NCBI RefSeq assembly: GCF_010365305.1
Contig: NZ_CP048279.1
Span: 434,001 to 498,000 of the forward strand
From: Staphylococcus sp. MI 10-1553
GTDB lineage: Bacteria; Bacillota; Bacilli; Staphylococcales; Staphylococcaceae
Reading direction: 5' to 3'
Length of the DNA stretch: 64,000 nt
The position numbers and the translations under genes were made by a program. Positions within the stretch are counted from its first letter, which is position 1; every line of letters begins with the position of its first letter. The notes beneath the pieces were generated by a model, which saw nothing but the letters and a program-made list of their open reading frames with translations, searched no databases and had not been told where the DNA came from. This document shows, one piece after another, positions 7,296-17,084 of this stretch.

Positions 7296-10160
7296 ATGGA
7301 CTATTTACTTGATGATTTTAAAAATTCGTTACATAAAGGTTTTATCGATCGTTCTATTGAAAAACAAGGCCACTTTTTGCCTAAACTCCTCATTAATAAT
7401 GCACAAGAAAATGTATTAGCGACAATTATTGATGAATTGTATCGCTGTGAATCATTTAGTATTTCGGTCGCATTTGTGACTGAGAGCGGTTTGGCAAGTT
7501 TGAAAACGCATCTTTATGAATTGAAGATGAAAGGCATTCGGGGTCGTATTTTAACCTCTAACTATTTATCGTTTAATTCACCTAAAATGTATGAAGAGTT
7601 AATGAAGTTAGAAAATGTAGATGTGCGTGTCACAAATGTGAGTGGTTTTCATGCAAAAGGTTATATTTTTGATCATGATTACTATACGTCGATGATTGTC
7701 GGCAGTTCTAACCTGACATCTCATGCATTAAAAGTAAATTACGAACATAATATTATGTTTTCATCCCATCGCAATGGTGATATCGTACATAAAGTTAAAA
7801 ATCAATTTGAACAGTTATGGGAAACAAGTGAGCCATTAACAGTAGCGTGGATTGAAAACTATCGTAAAGTGTATCAACCGAAAACGAGACAAGCGATATT
7901 TGAAGTAGAACAAGCACAAATTGAAACACAACGTCAATTACAATCTGCTCAAGCTATCGTACCGAACATGATGCAACAAGAAGCATTGAGAGAACTGGAA
8001 ATGATTAGACAGCAAGGAGAAAGTAGAGGCTTGATTATTTCAGCGACAGGTACAGGGAAAACGATTATGTCCGCACTTGACGTGAGACAGGTACAACCAG
8101 AAAAATTCCTTTTTATCGTACATAATGAAGGGATTTTGAGAAGAGCAATGGAAGATTATCGACGTGTGTTAGCAGATGAACCCGCCGATGCATTTGGATT
8201 ATTAACTGGAAATGATAAACAAACAACTGCAAAATATTTATTTTCAACGATTCAAACGATTTCAAAACCTGAAATTTATGAACAGTTTTCGCCTGAATAT
8301 TTCAATTATATTGTGTTTGATGAAGCGCATCGTGTAGCGGCCGCTTCATATCGACGTGTATTTGATTATTTTATGCCTGAGTTTATTTTAGGCATGACAG
8401 CGACACCTGAACGTAATGATACTTTAAATATATTCGAACTTTTTCATTACAATATTGCATATGAAATTCGTCTGCAAGCGGCATTAGAAAATGACATTTT
8501 ATGTCCATTTCATTATTTTGGTGTGACGGATTATGAATTAGATGGCATGATTAGTGACGATACGACTTCGCTTCAAAAACTCGCTTCGGATGCACGTGTC
8601 AAACATGTGATTGAACGTACAGAGTATTACGGTTACTCTGGGGATGAACTTAAAGGGCTGATTTTCGTCAGTCGCAAAAAAGAAGCACACGCCTTAGCTC
8701 AAAAGTTATCAGAATACGGTTATCCGTCTGTAGCACTTACGGGTGAAGATAGACAACAACGTCGCTCAGAAGTGATTGCACAGTTACGCTTGGGTGAATT
8801 ACAGTACATTATCACAGTAGATTTATTTAATGAAGGTATCGATATTCCAGAAGTGAACCAAGTAATCATGTTGAGAGCAACGACATCAAGCATTATTTTT
8901 GTACAACAGTTAGGTCGAGGTCTCCGTAAAAGCAGTAATAAAGATTTTGTGACGGTCATTGATTTTATCGGTAACTACAAAAATAATTACTTAATTCCTA
9001 TTGCATTATCAGGGGATCCAAGTTATCACAAAGACAATTATCGTCGCTTTTTAACAGAACCATCTGTACTAAACGGTGTTTCAACAATTAATTTTGAAGA
9101 AGTTGCAAAAAAACAAATTTTTGAGTCACTTACCAAAGCGACATTAAATAGTGTCAAAATATTGGATGACGCCTATGAAAATGTTGAACGTCGAATTGGT
9201 CGACAACCTTTACTCATGGATTTTATCGATCAAAATGCTATAGATCCACTCATTATTTTAGAAAAATATAAAAATTACCATGAGTTTCTTGAAAAGCGTG
9301 GACATATAACAGAACCTTTAGAAGCAGCTGCATTCAAGAATTTAACTTTTCTATCAAGAGAAATTGCGCCAGGACTTAAGAATACAGAACATTTTATTTT
9401 ACAACGATTGATAGAAGGCGATGCACGAAAATCAGAATTATTGGAGTATATGCAGCAGATTGATTCAGCAGTAACTGACGCTGATATTGAGACGACCTTA
9501 AGAATTTTAGATTTCAGCTACTTTAAAAACGATATCGAAAAATCGTATGGGCCCCCAGTGATTCATGTGAATGACGATGTTGTGGAATTAGCAGAACATT
9601 TTCAAAGCCAGCTCAATAGCGGACGGTTTCAACGTTATGTGGAGGACATTATTCGGCTCGGTCAATATAATAACGAAATGAAATTTCAAGGTCAAAATGA
9701 ATTGATATTATATCAAAAATATTTCCGTAAAGACTTTGTAAAAATAATGAATTGGGATAAAGATGTATCGAGTACGATGTATGGTTATCAAGTGAGACAT
9801 CAAATGGTACCCATTTTTGTCACTTATCATAAACAAGAGGATATTACAACGTCTACACAGTATGGCGACACATTTATTAGTCAAAGTGAATTTAAATGGT
9901 ACACCCGTTCCAATCGTTCACTTAAATCTTCAGAAGTAGATGATATCGTTCACCATCAAGCCCGTAACATTCCATTATACCTATTTGTAAAAAAAGAAGA
10001 CGCTGAAGGTAAAAACTTTTATTATTTAGGACGTGTGCATGTGATTGAGGGAACAGTAGAAGAAACAACGATGAAATCAGGAGAACCTGTTGTCACGATG
10101 CATTTTAATTTAGAGACGCCTGTTCGAGACGATATTTATCGTTATATCGTCGAACACTAA
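7296..10160 (+). CDS. PLD-nuclease/superfamily II helicase with DUF3427 C-terminus
   Basis: A 954-residue multidomain protein. Residues about 35-190 are phospholipase-D-like, with an HAKGYIFDHDYYTSMIVGSS stretch holding the single HKD-type motif. Then come helicase motifs: SATGTGKT (Walker A, about residue 249), FDEAHR (about 341), GMTATPER, and QQLGRGLRKS (motif VI). The last 300 residues match the DUF3427 region seen in SSL2-like helicases. Such proteins act on DNA, probably in repair or restriction-like defence; the exact role is not known. It is coupled to the NUDIX gene just upstream and followed by a hairpin. Confidence 0.88.
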   Translation: MDYLLDDFKNSLHKGFIDRSIEKQGHFLPKLLINNAQENVLATIIDELYRCESFSISVAFVTESGLASLKTHLYELKMKGIRGRILTSNYLSFNSPKMYEELMKLENVDVRVTNVSGFHAKGYIFDHDYYTSMIVGSSNLTSHALKVNYEHNIMFSSHRNGDIVHKVKNQFEQLWETSEPLTVAWIENYRKVYQPKTRQAIFEVEQAQIETQRQLQSAQAIVPNMMQQEALRELEMIRQQGESRGLIISATGTGKTIMSALDVRQVQPEKFLFIVHNEGILRRAMEDYRRVLADEPADAFGLLTGNDKQTTAKYLFSTIQTISKPEIYEQFSPEYFNYIVFDEAHRVAAASYRRVFDYFMPEFILGMTATPERNDTLNIFELFHYNIAYEIRLQAALENDILCPFHYFGVTDYELDGMISDDTTSLQKLASDARVKHVIERTEYYGYSGDELKGLIFVSRKKEAHALAQKLSEYGYPSVALTGEDRQQRRSEVIAQLRLGELQYIITVDLFNEGIDIPEVNQVIMLRATTSSIIFVQQLGRGLRKSSNKDFVTVIDFIGNYKNNYLIPIALSGDPSYHKDNYRRFLTEPSVLNGVSTINFEEVAKKQIFESLTKATLNSVKILDDAYENVERRIGRQPLLMDFIDQNAIDPLIILEKYKNYHEFLEKRGHITEPLEAAAFKNLTFLSREIAPGLKNTEHFILQRLIEGDARKSELLEYMQQIDSAVTDADIETTLRILDFSYFKNDIEKSYGPPVIHVNDDVVELAEHFQSQLNSGRFQRYVEDIIRLGQYNNEMKFQGQNELILYQKYFRKDFVKIMNWDKDVSSTMYGYQVRHQMVPIFVTYHKQEDITTSTQYGDTFISQSEFKWYTRSNRSLKSSEVDDIVHHQARNIPLYLFVKKEDAEGKNFYYLGRVHVIEGTVEETTMKSGEPVVTMHFNLETPVRDDIYRYIVEH

Positions 10161-10182
10161 CCCTCAATCAAATCCTATTTTA

Positions 10183-10214
10183 CAAAAGCGATTGCGATAT
10201 GCGTCGCTTTTAAT
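10183..10214 (+). terminator. Terminator after the helicase gene
   Basis: AAAAGCGA and TCGCTTTT arms with a 12-base loop, then an AT-rich tail. Confidence 0.65.
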
Positions 10215-10248
10215 TTTATCTCAAGTTGGATATAATAATATTGTCAAT

Positions 10249-10262
10249 TTAGGCAATCCTAA
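10249..10262. promoter_or_regulatory. Probable MntR operator upstream of mntH
   Basis: TTAGGCAATCCTAA is a perfect 5+4+5 palindrome of the DtxR/MntR type (TTAGGNNNNCCTAA), about 60 bases before the mntH start and just downstream of a TATAAT hexamer at 10231-10236. This position fits repression of mntH by Mn2+-loaded MntR. Confidence 0.55.
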
Positions 10263-10320
10263 TTTAAAATTTGGATATGATATTTAACGATAGAGATAGA
10301 AGAGGAAAAGGTAGAATAAA

Positions 10321-11643
10321 ATGAAAAAAAGTTTAGAAGAGATTAATGGAACGGTCGCATATCATCGTGATGCACCGTCATGGAAAAAAGTGTTTTTCTT
10401 TCTCGGACCGGGTGCGCTTGTTGCGGTGGGCTATATGGATCCGGGAAACTGGATTACGTCGATGGCAGGGGGCGCGCAATATGGCTATATCCTGTTGTCG
10501 GTCATTTTAATTTCGAGTTTAGCTGCGATGTTACTCCAAAGTATGTGTGCACGTTTAGGTATCGCGAGTGGGATGGATTTAGCACAAGTGACACGTGCGA
10601 TGACACCTAAAAAAGTAGCAGTCGTACTTTGGTTATTTACCGAACTTGCGATTATGGCGACGGATATTGCAGAGGTCATCGGAAGTGCGATTGCGTTGAA
10701 TTTACTCTTTCATATTCCTTTATGGCTCGGTGTGACGGTTACAGTATTAGACGTCTTTTTACTTTTAGCCATTATTAAGCTCGGTTTCCGTAAAATAGAA
10801 GCACTCGTTACGGTATTAGTGTTAACAGTGTTTATCATTTTCGTCTTTGAAGTCTACTTGTCAGATCCTATATGGGGCGATGTGTTCAGTGGCTTCTTAC
10901 CGCAGTCGACTGTCGTGACACAACCCGGTGCTTTATATATCGCATTAGGGATTATCGGTGCGACGATTATGCCACATAACTTATACTTACATTCATCTAT
11001 TGTTCAATCACGAAACTATGGGCGTCAATCAGATAAAGAAAAACGAGAAGCCATTCGATATGCGACGATTGATTCGAACGTCCAATTGTCACTCGCATTT
11101 ATCGTTAACTGTTTATTATTAATTTTAGGGGCAGCACTGTTTTTCGGAAGCGGTGAAGCACTCGGTGGTTTTTATGATTTATACGATGCCCTCACACATT
11201 CAGAAGTATCTACTGTTATTGGTGGTGCGGTTATGAGTACATTGTTTGCGGTAGCGTTATTAGCTTCAGGACAAAACTCCACGATCACTGGAACGTTATC
11301 AGGCCAAATTATAATGGAAGGTTTCGTTCATTTGAAAATGGCACAATGGGTTCGACGCCTTGTGACACGCATCATTGCGGTGATTCCTGTCTTTTTCTGT
11401 TTATGGTTATACGGTTCGAGTACCGAGAAAATTGAAAATCTACTCATCTTTACGCAAGTCTTTTTAAGTTTAGCCTTACCTTTAAGTGTGATTCCGTTAG
11501 TCATTGCGACCAATAATCCTAAAATTATGGGCAAAGACTTTACCAATCCACGTTGGGTCAATCTCATTGCGTGGGCATTAGCGATTATTTTAACAGTGCT
11601 TAACATATATCTCATTTACGGTACATTTAGCGAATTTGGTTAA
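10321..11643 (+). CDS. mntH: NRAMP-family manganese transporter
   Basis: Proton-coupled Mn2+ (and Fe2+) importer, 440 residues, eleven or so membrane helices. The two metal-site motifs are present: DPGNW in helix 1 and [10 protein letters not shown] in helix 6. The N-terminus is cytoplasmic and charged. It is preceded by a palindrome of MntR type and followed by its own terminator, so it is a single-gene unit regulated by manganese. Confidence 0.95.
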   Translation: MKKSLEEINGTVAYHRDAPSWKKVFFFLGPGALVAVGYMDPGNWITSMAGGAQYGYILLSVILISSLAAMLLQSMCARLGIASGMDLAQVTRAMTPKKVAVVLWLFTELAIMATDIAEVIGSAIALNLLFHIPLWLGVTVTVLDVFLLLAIIKLGFRKIEALVTVLVLTVFIIFVFEVYLSDPIWGDVFSGFLPQSTVVTQPGALYIALGIIGATIMPHNLYLHSSIVQSRNYGRQSDKEKREAIRYATIDSNVQLSLAFIVNCLLLILGAALFFGSGEALGGFYDLYDALTHSEVSTVIGGAVMSTLFAVALLASGQNSTITGTLSGQIIMEGFVHLKMAQWVRRLVTRIIAVIPVFFCLWLYGSSTEKIENLLIFTQVFLSLALPLSVIPLVIATNNPKIMGKDFTNPRWVNLIAWALAIILTVLNIYLIYGTFSEFG

Positions 11644-11654
11644 TATTTTGAAAC

Positions 11655-11692
11655 AAGGGCTCGGACATTCTGTTGTTCAAGCCCTTAATTTT
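11655..11692 (+). terminator. Terminator after mntH
   Basis: AAGGGCT (11655-11661) pairs with AGCCCTT (11680-11686), followed by an AATTTT tail. Confidence 0.6.
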
Positions 11693-12031
11693 GTTGAAAA
11701 AATACAAAATGAATCGAGTATGTTGTGTTAATTCGTTTCTTTTTACTCTCAGAAATCACAGCCACTAAAATAAATATATATTCATTCAATATGCATAAAT
11801 AGTCATAATTTAAATCGTTAAATAAATTTTTAACATTCTTTATGTACTTTATAAAGGCGTTTTTACAATATTTCAGTTGTTAAAAAGTTATATATATTCA
11901 AAATAGACAATTAAATTGAATGTATGAAATTTGCATTAAAATTTGATTTTCGATAACCTATTGCTTGTATCAAAACGTTTAACATCAAGAATCAACAGAA
12001 AAGGAGTTAAAAAGAATAAGGGGGTTTAAAA
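11693..12031. other. AT-rich gene-free leader before the BCCT transporter
   Basis: About 340 bases without an ORF or recognisable RNA. The sequence is conspicuously AT-rich with runs of A and T, and the last 30 bases hold AAGGAG and GGGGG purine blocks. It probably contains the promoter and osmotic or choline control region of the downstream transporter; I see no defined operator. Confidence 0.3.
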
Positions 12032-13657
12032 TTGCATAAAAATAATAAATTGATGGACTGGGTCGTGTTCATCGGTACGGCAATAGTATTATTGATGGCC
12101 GTCATACCGATGATGGTGTTTCCTGAACAAAGTCGCGCAGTGGTCGTTGCGATGAATGCGTTCGTTACATCCAAAATGGGCGCCATCTATCTCGTATTGG
12201 GACTTGCGATTTTTTGTTTTGTGTTATACATAGCTTTTGGTAAATATGGTTCGGTCACTTTAGGCCGTGCCAATGATAAACCAGAATTTAGTGACTTTGC
12301 GTGGGCTTCAATGCTGTTTTGCGCAGGTATCGGTTCAGATATTTTGTACTGGGGCGTTATCGAGTGGGCCTATTACTTCCAAGCACCACCACACAGTGCG
12401 AAACCATTTTCTGAGGAAGCTTTAAACTATGCGACAATGTATGGGATGTTTCATTGGGGACCTATAGCATGGTCGATTTACGTATTGCCAGCATTGCCGA
12501 TCGCATATTTAGTATTCGTCAAAAAGCAACCTGTTTTCAAAATTAGCCAAGCCTGTCGTCCAATTTTAAGAGGGCAGACAGATAAAGCGTTAGGTAAACT
12601 TGTAGATATTTTATTCATTTTCGGGCTTATTGGCGGTACAGCGACGTCACTCGCATTAGGTGTACCGATGATTTCTGCTGGTCTTGAAAAGTTATTCGGT
12701 TTCGACGGGTCAAGTATGGTTATCAAAAGTATTGTTTTAATCTGTATTACGATTGTATTTGCTTACAGTTCGTACCAAGGTTTGAAAAAAGGAATTCAAG
12801 TGTTAAGTGACTTGAACGTCTGGTTATCATTTGTTTTATTAGGCTTTATCTTTGTCGTTGGCCCAACCATTTTCATTATGGAAACGACAGTTACAGGCTT
12901 TGGGAACATGTTGAAAAACTTTTTCCAAATGGCGACATGGCTCGAACCATTCGGCGGTATTGGAGGACGTGAAGAGACAAACTTCCCACAACAATGGACG
13001 ATATTCTATTGGTCATGGTGGATTGTTTACGCGCCATTTATCGGTCTGTTCATCGCGCGTATTTCAAAAGGACGTACATTAAAAGAGGTCATTTTAGGTA
13101 CGATTGTTTATGGTACATTCGGCTGCGTCCTATTCTTCGGTATTTTTGGTAACTTCGCCGTATATTTACAAATTTCAGGTCAATTCGATGTGATTCAATT
13201 TTTAAATTCACACGGTACGGAAGCGACAATCATCGAAGTCATTAGCCAACTGCCATTCTCAAAAATCATTATCGGACTGTTTATCTTGTCAGCGTTCTTA
13301 TTCTTAGTCACAACATTTGACTCAGCATCATACATTGTTGCGGCAGCTACGCAAACACGTGTTAAAGGGGAACCTATCAAGTTAAACCGTCTATTCTGGG
13401 CATTTGCGCTTTGTTTACTCCCATTTTCACTCATGTTAGTCGGTGGAGAAAAAGCGTTAGAAATCTTACAAACCGCTTCTATCGTCGCTGGTGTGCCACT
13501 GATTGTTATCTTTATCATCATCATGATTTCCTTTATGATGATTTTAGGTGGAGACCGCATTGCCTTACAAAGCCGTGCCGATCGCTTTAAACGCATCGAA
13601 CGCCGCTCATTAAGAATTTTACGTGTCGGTGAAGACGAAGAAGACGACAATTTATAA
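12032..13657 (+). CDS. BCCT-family choline/betaine transporter
   Basis: A 541-residue betaine-choline-carnitine transporter with twelve membrane helices and the family's Trp-rich FYWSWWIVYAPFIGLFIARISKGR region. Translation starts at a TTG after GGGGG. It sits 1.6 kb from the choline oxidation genes, so choline uptake for glycine-betaine synthesis (the job of CudT/BetT) is likely. The C-terminus is charged (FKRIERRSLRILRVGEDEEDD), as in osmosensing members. Substrate assigned by context, not by residues. Confidence 0.9.
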   Translation: MHKNNKLMDWVVFIGTAIVLLMAVIPMMVFPEQSRAVVVAMNAFVTSKMGAIYLVLGLAIFCFVLYIAFGKYGSVTLGRANDKPEFSDFAWASMLFCAGIGSDILYWGVIEWAYYFQAPPHSAKPFSEEALNYATMYGMFHWGPIAWSIYVLPALPIAYLVFVKKQPVFKISQACRPILRGQTDKALGKLVDILFIFGLIGGTATSLALGVPMISAGLEKLFGFDGSSMVIKSIVLICITIVFAYSSYQGLKKGIQVLSDLNVWLSFVLLGFIFVVGPTIFIMETTVTGFGNMLKNFFQMATWLEPFGGIGGREETNFPQQWTIFYWSWWIVYAPFIGLFIARISKGRTLKEVILGTIVYGTFGCVLFFGIFGNFAVYLQISGQFDVIQFLNSHGTEATIIEVISQLPFSKIIIGLFILSAFLFLVTTFDSASYIVAAATQTRVKGEPIKLNRLFWAFALCLLPFSLMLVGGEKALEILQTASIVAGVPLIVIFIIIMISFMMILGGDRIALQSRADRFKRIERRSLRILRVGEDEEDDNL

Positions 13658-13672
13658 CGATACAAAATAATG

Positions 13673-13724
13673 GTGTAGGACAGAAATCTCACGAACGAGG
13701 TTTCAGTCTCCTACACTATTTTTT
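13673..13724 (+). terminator. Strong terminator after the BCCT gene
   Basis: GTGTAGGA (13673-13680) and TCCTACAC (13709-13716), with an inner AAATCTC/GAGGTTT stem, then a run of T. Confidence 0.8.
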
Positions 13725-14030
13725 ATGAGTTTCAATAAATATTTCGGACTTATACATAAAACGGGATTGGGCTAATAATTGTTAAGCTGTTGTGAATTGA
13801 AAACTTTTTTGTGAGAATGAGTAGAGAGGAATGAATTCGTAAGGTGAACATATATGCATTTTTATAATGACTTTTAATGAAGCATGCATACATCAGCCAA
13901 AGTGAAATTATAGTAATTTTAATGAGAGGGAAATCTGAGTATCATCAATTGCATAAAACATAGAAGCCTATTAGCCATTTGTCAATCATTCTCACCTATG
14001 AAACTTATAATGATATGGAGGTGATGGCAT
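13725..14030. other. Gene-free spacer before the small toxin ORF
   Basis: About 300 bases with no convincing ORF. A TATAAT hexamer lies at 14006, very close to the toxin ribosome site, so a promoter farther upstream is more likely to drive the toxin. Nothing else was recognised. Confidence 0.25.
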
Positions 14031-14132
14031 ATGACAATCATCATCAATTTAGATATTTATATACCAATATCTTTGACGATGATAGGTACTTTATGCATAA
14101 CCTTTGTTTTGTATAAAAAGTCAAAAAAATAA
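14031..14132 (+). CDS. Candidate type I toxin peptide (Fst/TxpA-like)
   Basis: A 33-residue ORF starting MTIIINLDIYIPISL, with one hydrophobic helix and a basic YKKSKK tail, the layout of membrane-acting type I toxins. A very strong GGAGGTGATGG ribosome site precedes the ATG. Right behind the stop lies a hairpin that would terminate an antisense RNA on the minus strand, and 100 bases further on a + strand terminator. That convergent arrangement is what Fst-type systems use. It was not called before because of its size. Not proven to be translated or toxic. Confidence 0.55.
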   Translation: MTIIINLDIYIPISLTMIGTLCITFVLYKKSKK

Positions 14133-14195
14133 GCTCCCGTTACGGCAATAACGAGAGCACCTAATCATAGGCTATAATGATTAACATACGTTGAG
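14133..14195 (-). ncRNA. Candidate antisense RNA antitoxin
   Basis: On the minus strand a GCTCTCGTTA-TTGCCG-TAACGGGAGC hairpin (14133-14158) is followed by a run of T that overlaps the end of the toxin ORF. This is a good rho-independent end for a short RNA running from about 14190 toward the toxin. A TATAGC-like -10 lies near 14172 on the same strand. The transcript is inferred, not shown. Confidence 0.45.
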
Positions 14196-14228
14196 TCGGT
14201 AGCTCACTAATATGTTACTATGTTTTTG

Positions 14229-14268
14229 CACCTAGCTCAAGTTTAACCCACTTGCTAGGTGTTTTTTT
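14229..14268 (+). terminator. Terminator of the toxin transcript
   Basis: CACCTAGC (14229-14236) pairs perfectly with GCTAGGTG (14254-14261), followed by seven T. Confidence 0.75.
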
Positions 14269-14454
14269 GATAATCAAATTATAGCACCTCGATAAAGAAA
14301 AGACAACTCTTTTTAAATGACAGTCAGAATGCTCACTATACCCACTCTCAAATCCAATCAAAAAGAAGAAGGAAAGAGATGCAGAAGTATTTAATCCATC
14401 TCCCAAAGTCGAAGTGATGTAAGTTTATAAGTACTGATAGAAAATAAAGCTTGC

Positions 14455-14690
14455 TCACACCCCAGATTGCAAGAATGCCCGAGACTCCCGAGGGATCAGC
14501 CGCAGTCGAAAATCCGCTAACGCTTCACCTATGTAACATTTAATCAAGCGTTAGCTAGTTGAGACAAGGCCTCTGGGAACGTGAGGGCAAATTCTGCAAT
14601 CGGTCTGAGATTGCTATCCAATGCATATTTTCTATGCAAAAAAGCTTTATGCATGTCATTTTATCAACATCGCATAAAGCCCTTATCATC
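14455..14690. repeat. Partial copy of a dispersed intergenic repeat
   Basis: Ordered pieces match the repeat at 20150-20440: a TTGCAAGAA...CGAGACTCC stretch, AAAATCCGCTAACGCTT, an inverted ATCAAGCGTTAGC arm and a CTGGGAACGTGAG stretch. The CTAACGCTT...AAGCGTTAG arms form a long hairpin. No gene is supported here; the rest of 14270-14455 also holds nothing recognisable. Confidence 0.5.
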
Positions 14691-15240
14691 ATTCCTTCGA
14701 TTCTGGAATAGGAAAATACTCAAAAATCTTCCCACTCTTCAACGCATTACTAATCGACTCAAGCCAATAATAATACACACGAGAATCTTCCAACTGTGCC
14801 TTAATCTCAACCGCATCTTCTTTCACATCATCCGCCACATCATCCGCCGCAATTATCTCATCAATCATTGCCTCAGACTCTTTCAATGCTGCCAAATTAA
14901 TCGAAATTTCACGATTCCATTTTTGAGTGAAAAAATTACAGAAAAACTCAAAAAAATCTTTCTCAGCCTCGAAATGTTGTTTGCGACTGCCACGTGTCAG
15001 ACGTTGTTTCACAATATCAAACTCTTGCAACTTTTTCACACCCGCACTCATACTCGGCTTACTCATCTGTAACTCTTGGCGCATTTCATCCAGTGTCATA
15101 CTTTCTTTAAAAAGCATAATGCCATACAAATTCCCAACGCTACGATTAATGCCATAAAGGTCCATCGTCTCAGCGATAGAATTAATGACAATATCTTTCG
15201 CTTCTTCTAATTTGGCTTCATATGTTTTTGCACGTACCAT
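14689..15240 (-). CDS. cudC: GbsR-family choline-responsive repressor CudC
   Basis: A MarR-like winged-helix repressor (183 residues) of the GbsR family, which represses the choline oxidation genes until choline is present. The DNA-binding part includes LYGINRSVGNLYGIMLF and MRQELQMSKPSMSAGVKKLQEFDIV. The ATG at 15240 is chosen because GGAGGTG lies just before it; the longer frame starting upstream lacks support. It is divergent from betB, and the palindrome in that intergenic region is its likely target. Confidence 0.88.
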   Translation of the reverse strand: MVRAKTYEAKLEEAKDIVINSIAETMDLYGINRSVGNLYGIMLFKESMTLDEMRQELQMSKPSMSAGVKKLQEFDIVKQRLTRGSRKQHFEAEKDFFEFFCNFFTQKWNREISINLAALKESEAMIDEIIAADDVADDVKEDAVEIKAQLEDSRVYYYWLESISNALKSGKIFEYFPIPESKE

Positions 15241-15376
15241 TATGACGACACCTCCTATCATCATAAAACATTTTAACATTTAACTTGAAAAAAGCGAGTC
15301 ATTAATTAAAAAAATTTCTAATATTCTTTATCAATTTAACGCTTTTTGAAGGAATGTGCAAAGCAATCGCTAGCAG

Positions 15377-15406
15377 TTGACAGGGTCTTTTTTTATATGA
15401 TAAAGT
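15377..15406 (+). promoter_or_regulatory. Promoter of betBA
   Basis: A perfect -35 TTGACA (15377-15382) and a TAAAGT -10 (15401-15406) with 18-base spacing, 55 bases before the betB start. Confidence 0.5.
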
Positions 15407-15422
15407 AAAGTTTGTGAAATTC

Positions 15423-15451
15423 GTTAAATAAAAATTTAACAAACTTAACGG
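15423..15451. promoter_or_regulatory. Probable CudC operator in front of betB
   Basis: GTTAAAT-AAAA-ATTTAAC (15423-15440) is a perfect palindrome lying between the -10 and the ribosome site, a classic repressor position. It continues as ATTTAACAAACTTAACG, a string that recurs with one change at 33157-33173 before another aldehyde dehydrogenase. CudC as the binder is inferred from its divergent gene. Confidence 0.5.
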
Positions 15452-15461
15452 AGGGATACTG

Positions 15462-16955
15462 ATGGAAGCTGTAAACCGATTATCTCGTCGCCAATATATA
15501 GATGGTGAATGGGTAGAGAGTAGTAATAAAGCAACACGTGAAATCATTAATCCGTATAATCAAGAGGTCATTTTAGAGGTGGCAGAAGGAACTGAAACAG
15601 ATGTTGAACGTGCCATTCTTGCAGCTCGTCGCGCATTTGACGAAGGGAGTTACGCGAACGAAACGGGTGAAACGAAAGGCCAAAAAGTACGTGCGATTGC
15701 GGACAAAATTAAAGAAAACCGTGAAGAATTAGCTTATTTAGAAACATTAGATACAGGTAAAACGTATGAAGAGTCATTAGTAGACATGGATGACATTCAT
15801 AACGTCTTCATGTATTTTGCAGGTTTAGCAGATAAAGACGGTGGCGAATTGATTAACTCACCGATTGAAAATACAGAAAGCAAAGTTGTGAAAGAGCCAA
15901 TCGGTGTTGTGACACAAATCACACCATGGAACTATCCGTTATTACAGGCGTCATGGAAGATTGCACCTGCATTAGCGACAGGTTGTTCACTTGTGATGAA
16001 GCCGAGTGAGATTACCCCTTTAACGACAATTCGTGTTTTTGAATTAATGGAAGAAGTTGGCTTTCCAAAAGGTGTGATCAATTTAGTTTTAGGTGCAGGT
16101 TCTGAGATTGGCGATGTTTTATCTTCACACCCTGAAGTGGACTTAGTGTCATTCACGGGTGGTATTAAAACAGGTAAGCATATTATGAAAAAAGCAGCCG
16201 ATCATGTGACAAACATCGCACTTGAATTAGGCGGTAAAAATCCAAACATTATTTTTGATGATGCAGACTTTGATCTTGCGGTAGACCAAGCGTTGAATGG
16301 TGGCTTTTTCCACGCAGGTCAAGTATGTTCAGCCGGTTCACGTATTATCGTGCATAACGCTATTAAAGACAAATTTGAAGAAGCTTTAATTAGTGCTGTG
16401 AAAAAAATCCGCTTAGGTAACGGTTTTGACAAATCGACTGAATTTGGACCACTCATTTCAGCAGAACACCGTGCGAAAGTTGAAAAATATATGGAAGTCG
16501 CTAAAGAAGATGGCGCTACTATTGCGGTTGGCGGCCAACGTCCAGAACGCGAAGACTTACAAAATGGCTTTTTCTTTGAGCCGACTGTGATTACAGACTG
16601 TGACACATCAATGCGCATTGTCCAAGAAGAAGTATTCGGACCTGTTGTGACAGTGGAAAGCTTTGACACAGAAGAAGAAGCCATTCGATTAGCGAACGAC
16701 TCCATTTACGGTCTTGCGGGTGGTGTCTTTACGAAAGATATCGGTAAAGCACAACGCGTCGCAGGCAAAATGAGAATGGGGACAGTTTGGATTAATGACT
16801 TCCATCCTTATTTCGCGCAAGCGCCATGGGGGGGTTACAAACAATCAGGTATCGGCCGTGAACTCGGTCATCAAGGTTTAGAAGAATATTTAGAAACGAA
16901 ACATATTTTAATGAATACCAATCCTGAACCGGTGAAATGGTTTAGCCAATCTTAA
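15462..16955 (+). CDS. betB: Betaine-aldehyde dehydrogenase
   Basis: NAD(P)-dependent oxidation of betaine aldehyde to the osmoprotectant glycine betaine, 497 residues (cudA/gbsA in Gram-positives). The general-base Glu is in LELGGKNPN, the catalytic Cys in HAGQVCSAG, and the cofactor-fold motif is FTGGIKTG. ATG 15462 follows CGGAGGG. It precedes betA in the same direction, with a hairpin between them that may trim expression of the second gene. Confidence 0.94.
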   Translation: MEAVNRLSRRQYIDGEWVESSNKATREIINPYNQEVILEVAEGTETDVERAILAARRAFDEGSYANETGETKGQKVRAIADKIKENREELAYLETLDTGKTYEESLVDMDDIHNVFMYFAGLADKDGGELINSPIENTESKVVKEPIGVVTQITPWNYPLLQASWKIAPALATGCSLVMKPSEITPLTTIRVFELMEEVGFPKGVINLVLGAGSEIGDVLSSHPEVDLVSFTGGIKTGKHIMKKAADHVTNIALELGGKNPNIIFDDADFDLAVDQALNGGFFHAGQVCSAGSRIIVHNAIKDKFEEALISAVKKIRLGNGFDKSTEFGPLISAEHRAKVEKYMEVAKEDGATIAVGGQRPEREDLQNGFFFEPTVITDCDTSMRIVQEEVFGPVVTVESFDTEEEAIRLANDSIYGLAGGVFTKDIGKAQRVAGKMRMGTVWINDFHPYFAQAPWGGYKQSGIGRELGHQGLEEYLETKHILMNTNPEPVKWFSQS

Positions 16956-16985
16956 AATTCGAGCACTGAACAGATTGATAAAGAT

Positions 16986-17040
16986 AAAAAGGTCATGATT
17001 CACATCACGTACCGACACCACGACAGTTCATGACTTTTGT
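16986..17040 (+). terminator. Hairpin between betB and betA
   Basis: AAAGGTCATGA and TCATGACTTTTG can pair around a 30-base loop. The T tail is short, so it may act as a partial terminator or mRNA-processing site rather than as a full stop. Confidence 0.45.
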
Positions 17041-17084
17041 ACATAAATGACGAGAAAATACAAAGTTATGGAGGAGTTTTTGTT

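Noticed and set aside
14581..15072. 163-codon open frame on the + strand
   Set aside because: It lies antisense to cudC, whose domain structure and ribosome site are clear; no family resemblance.
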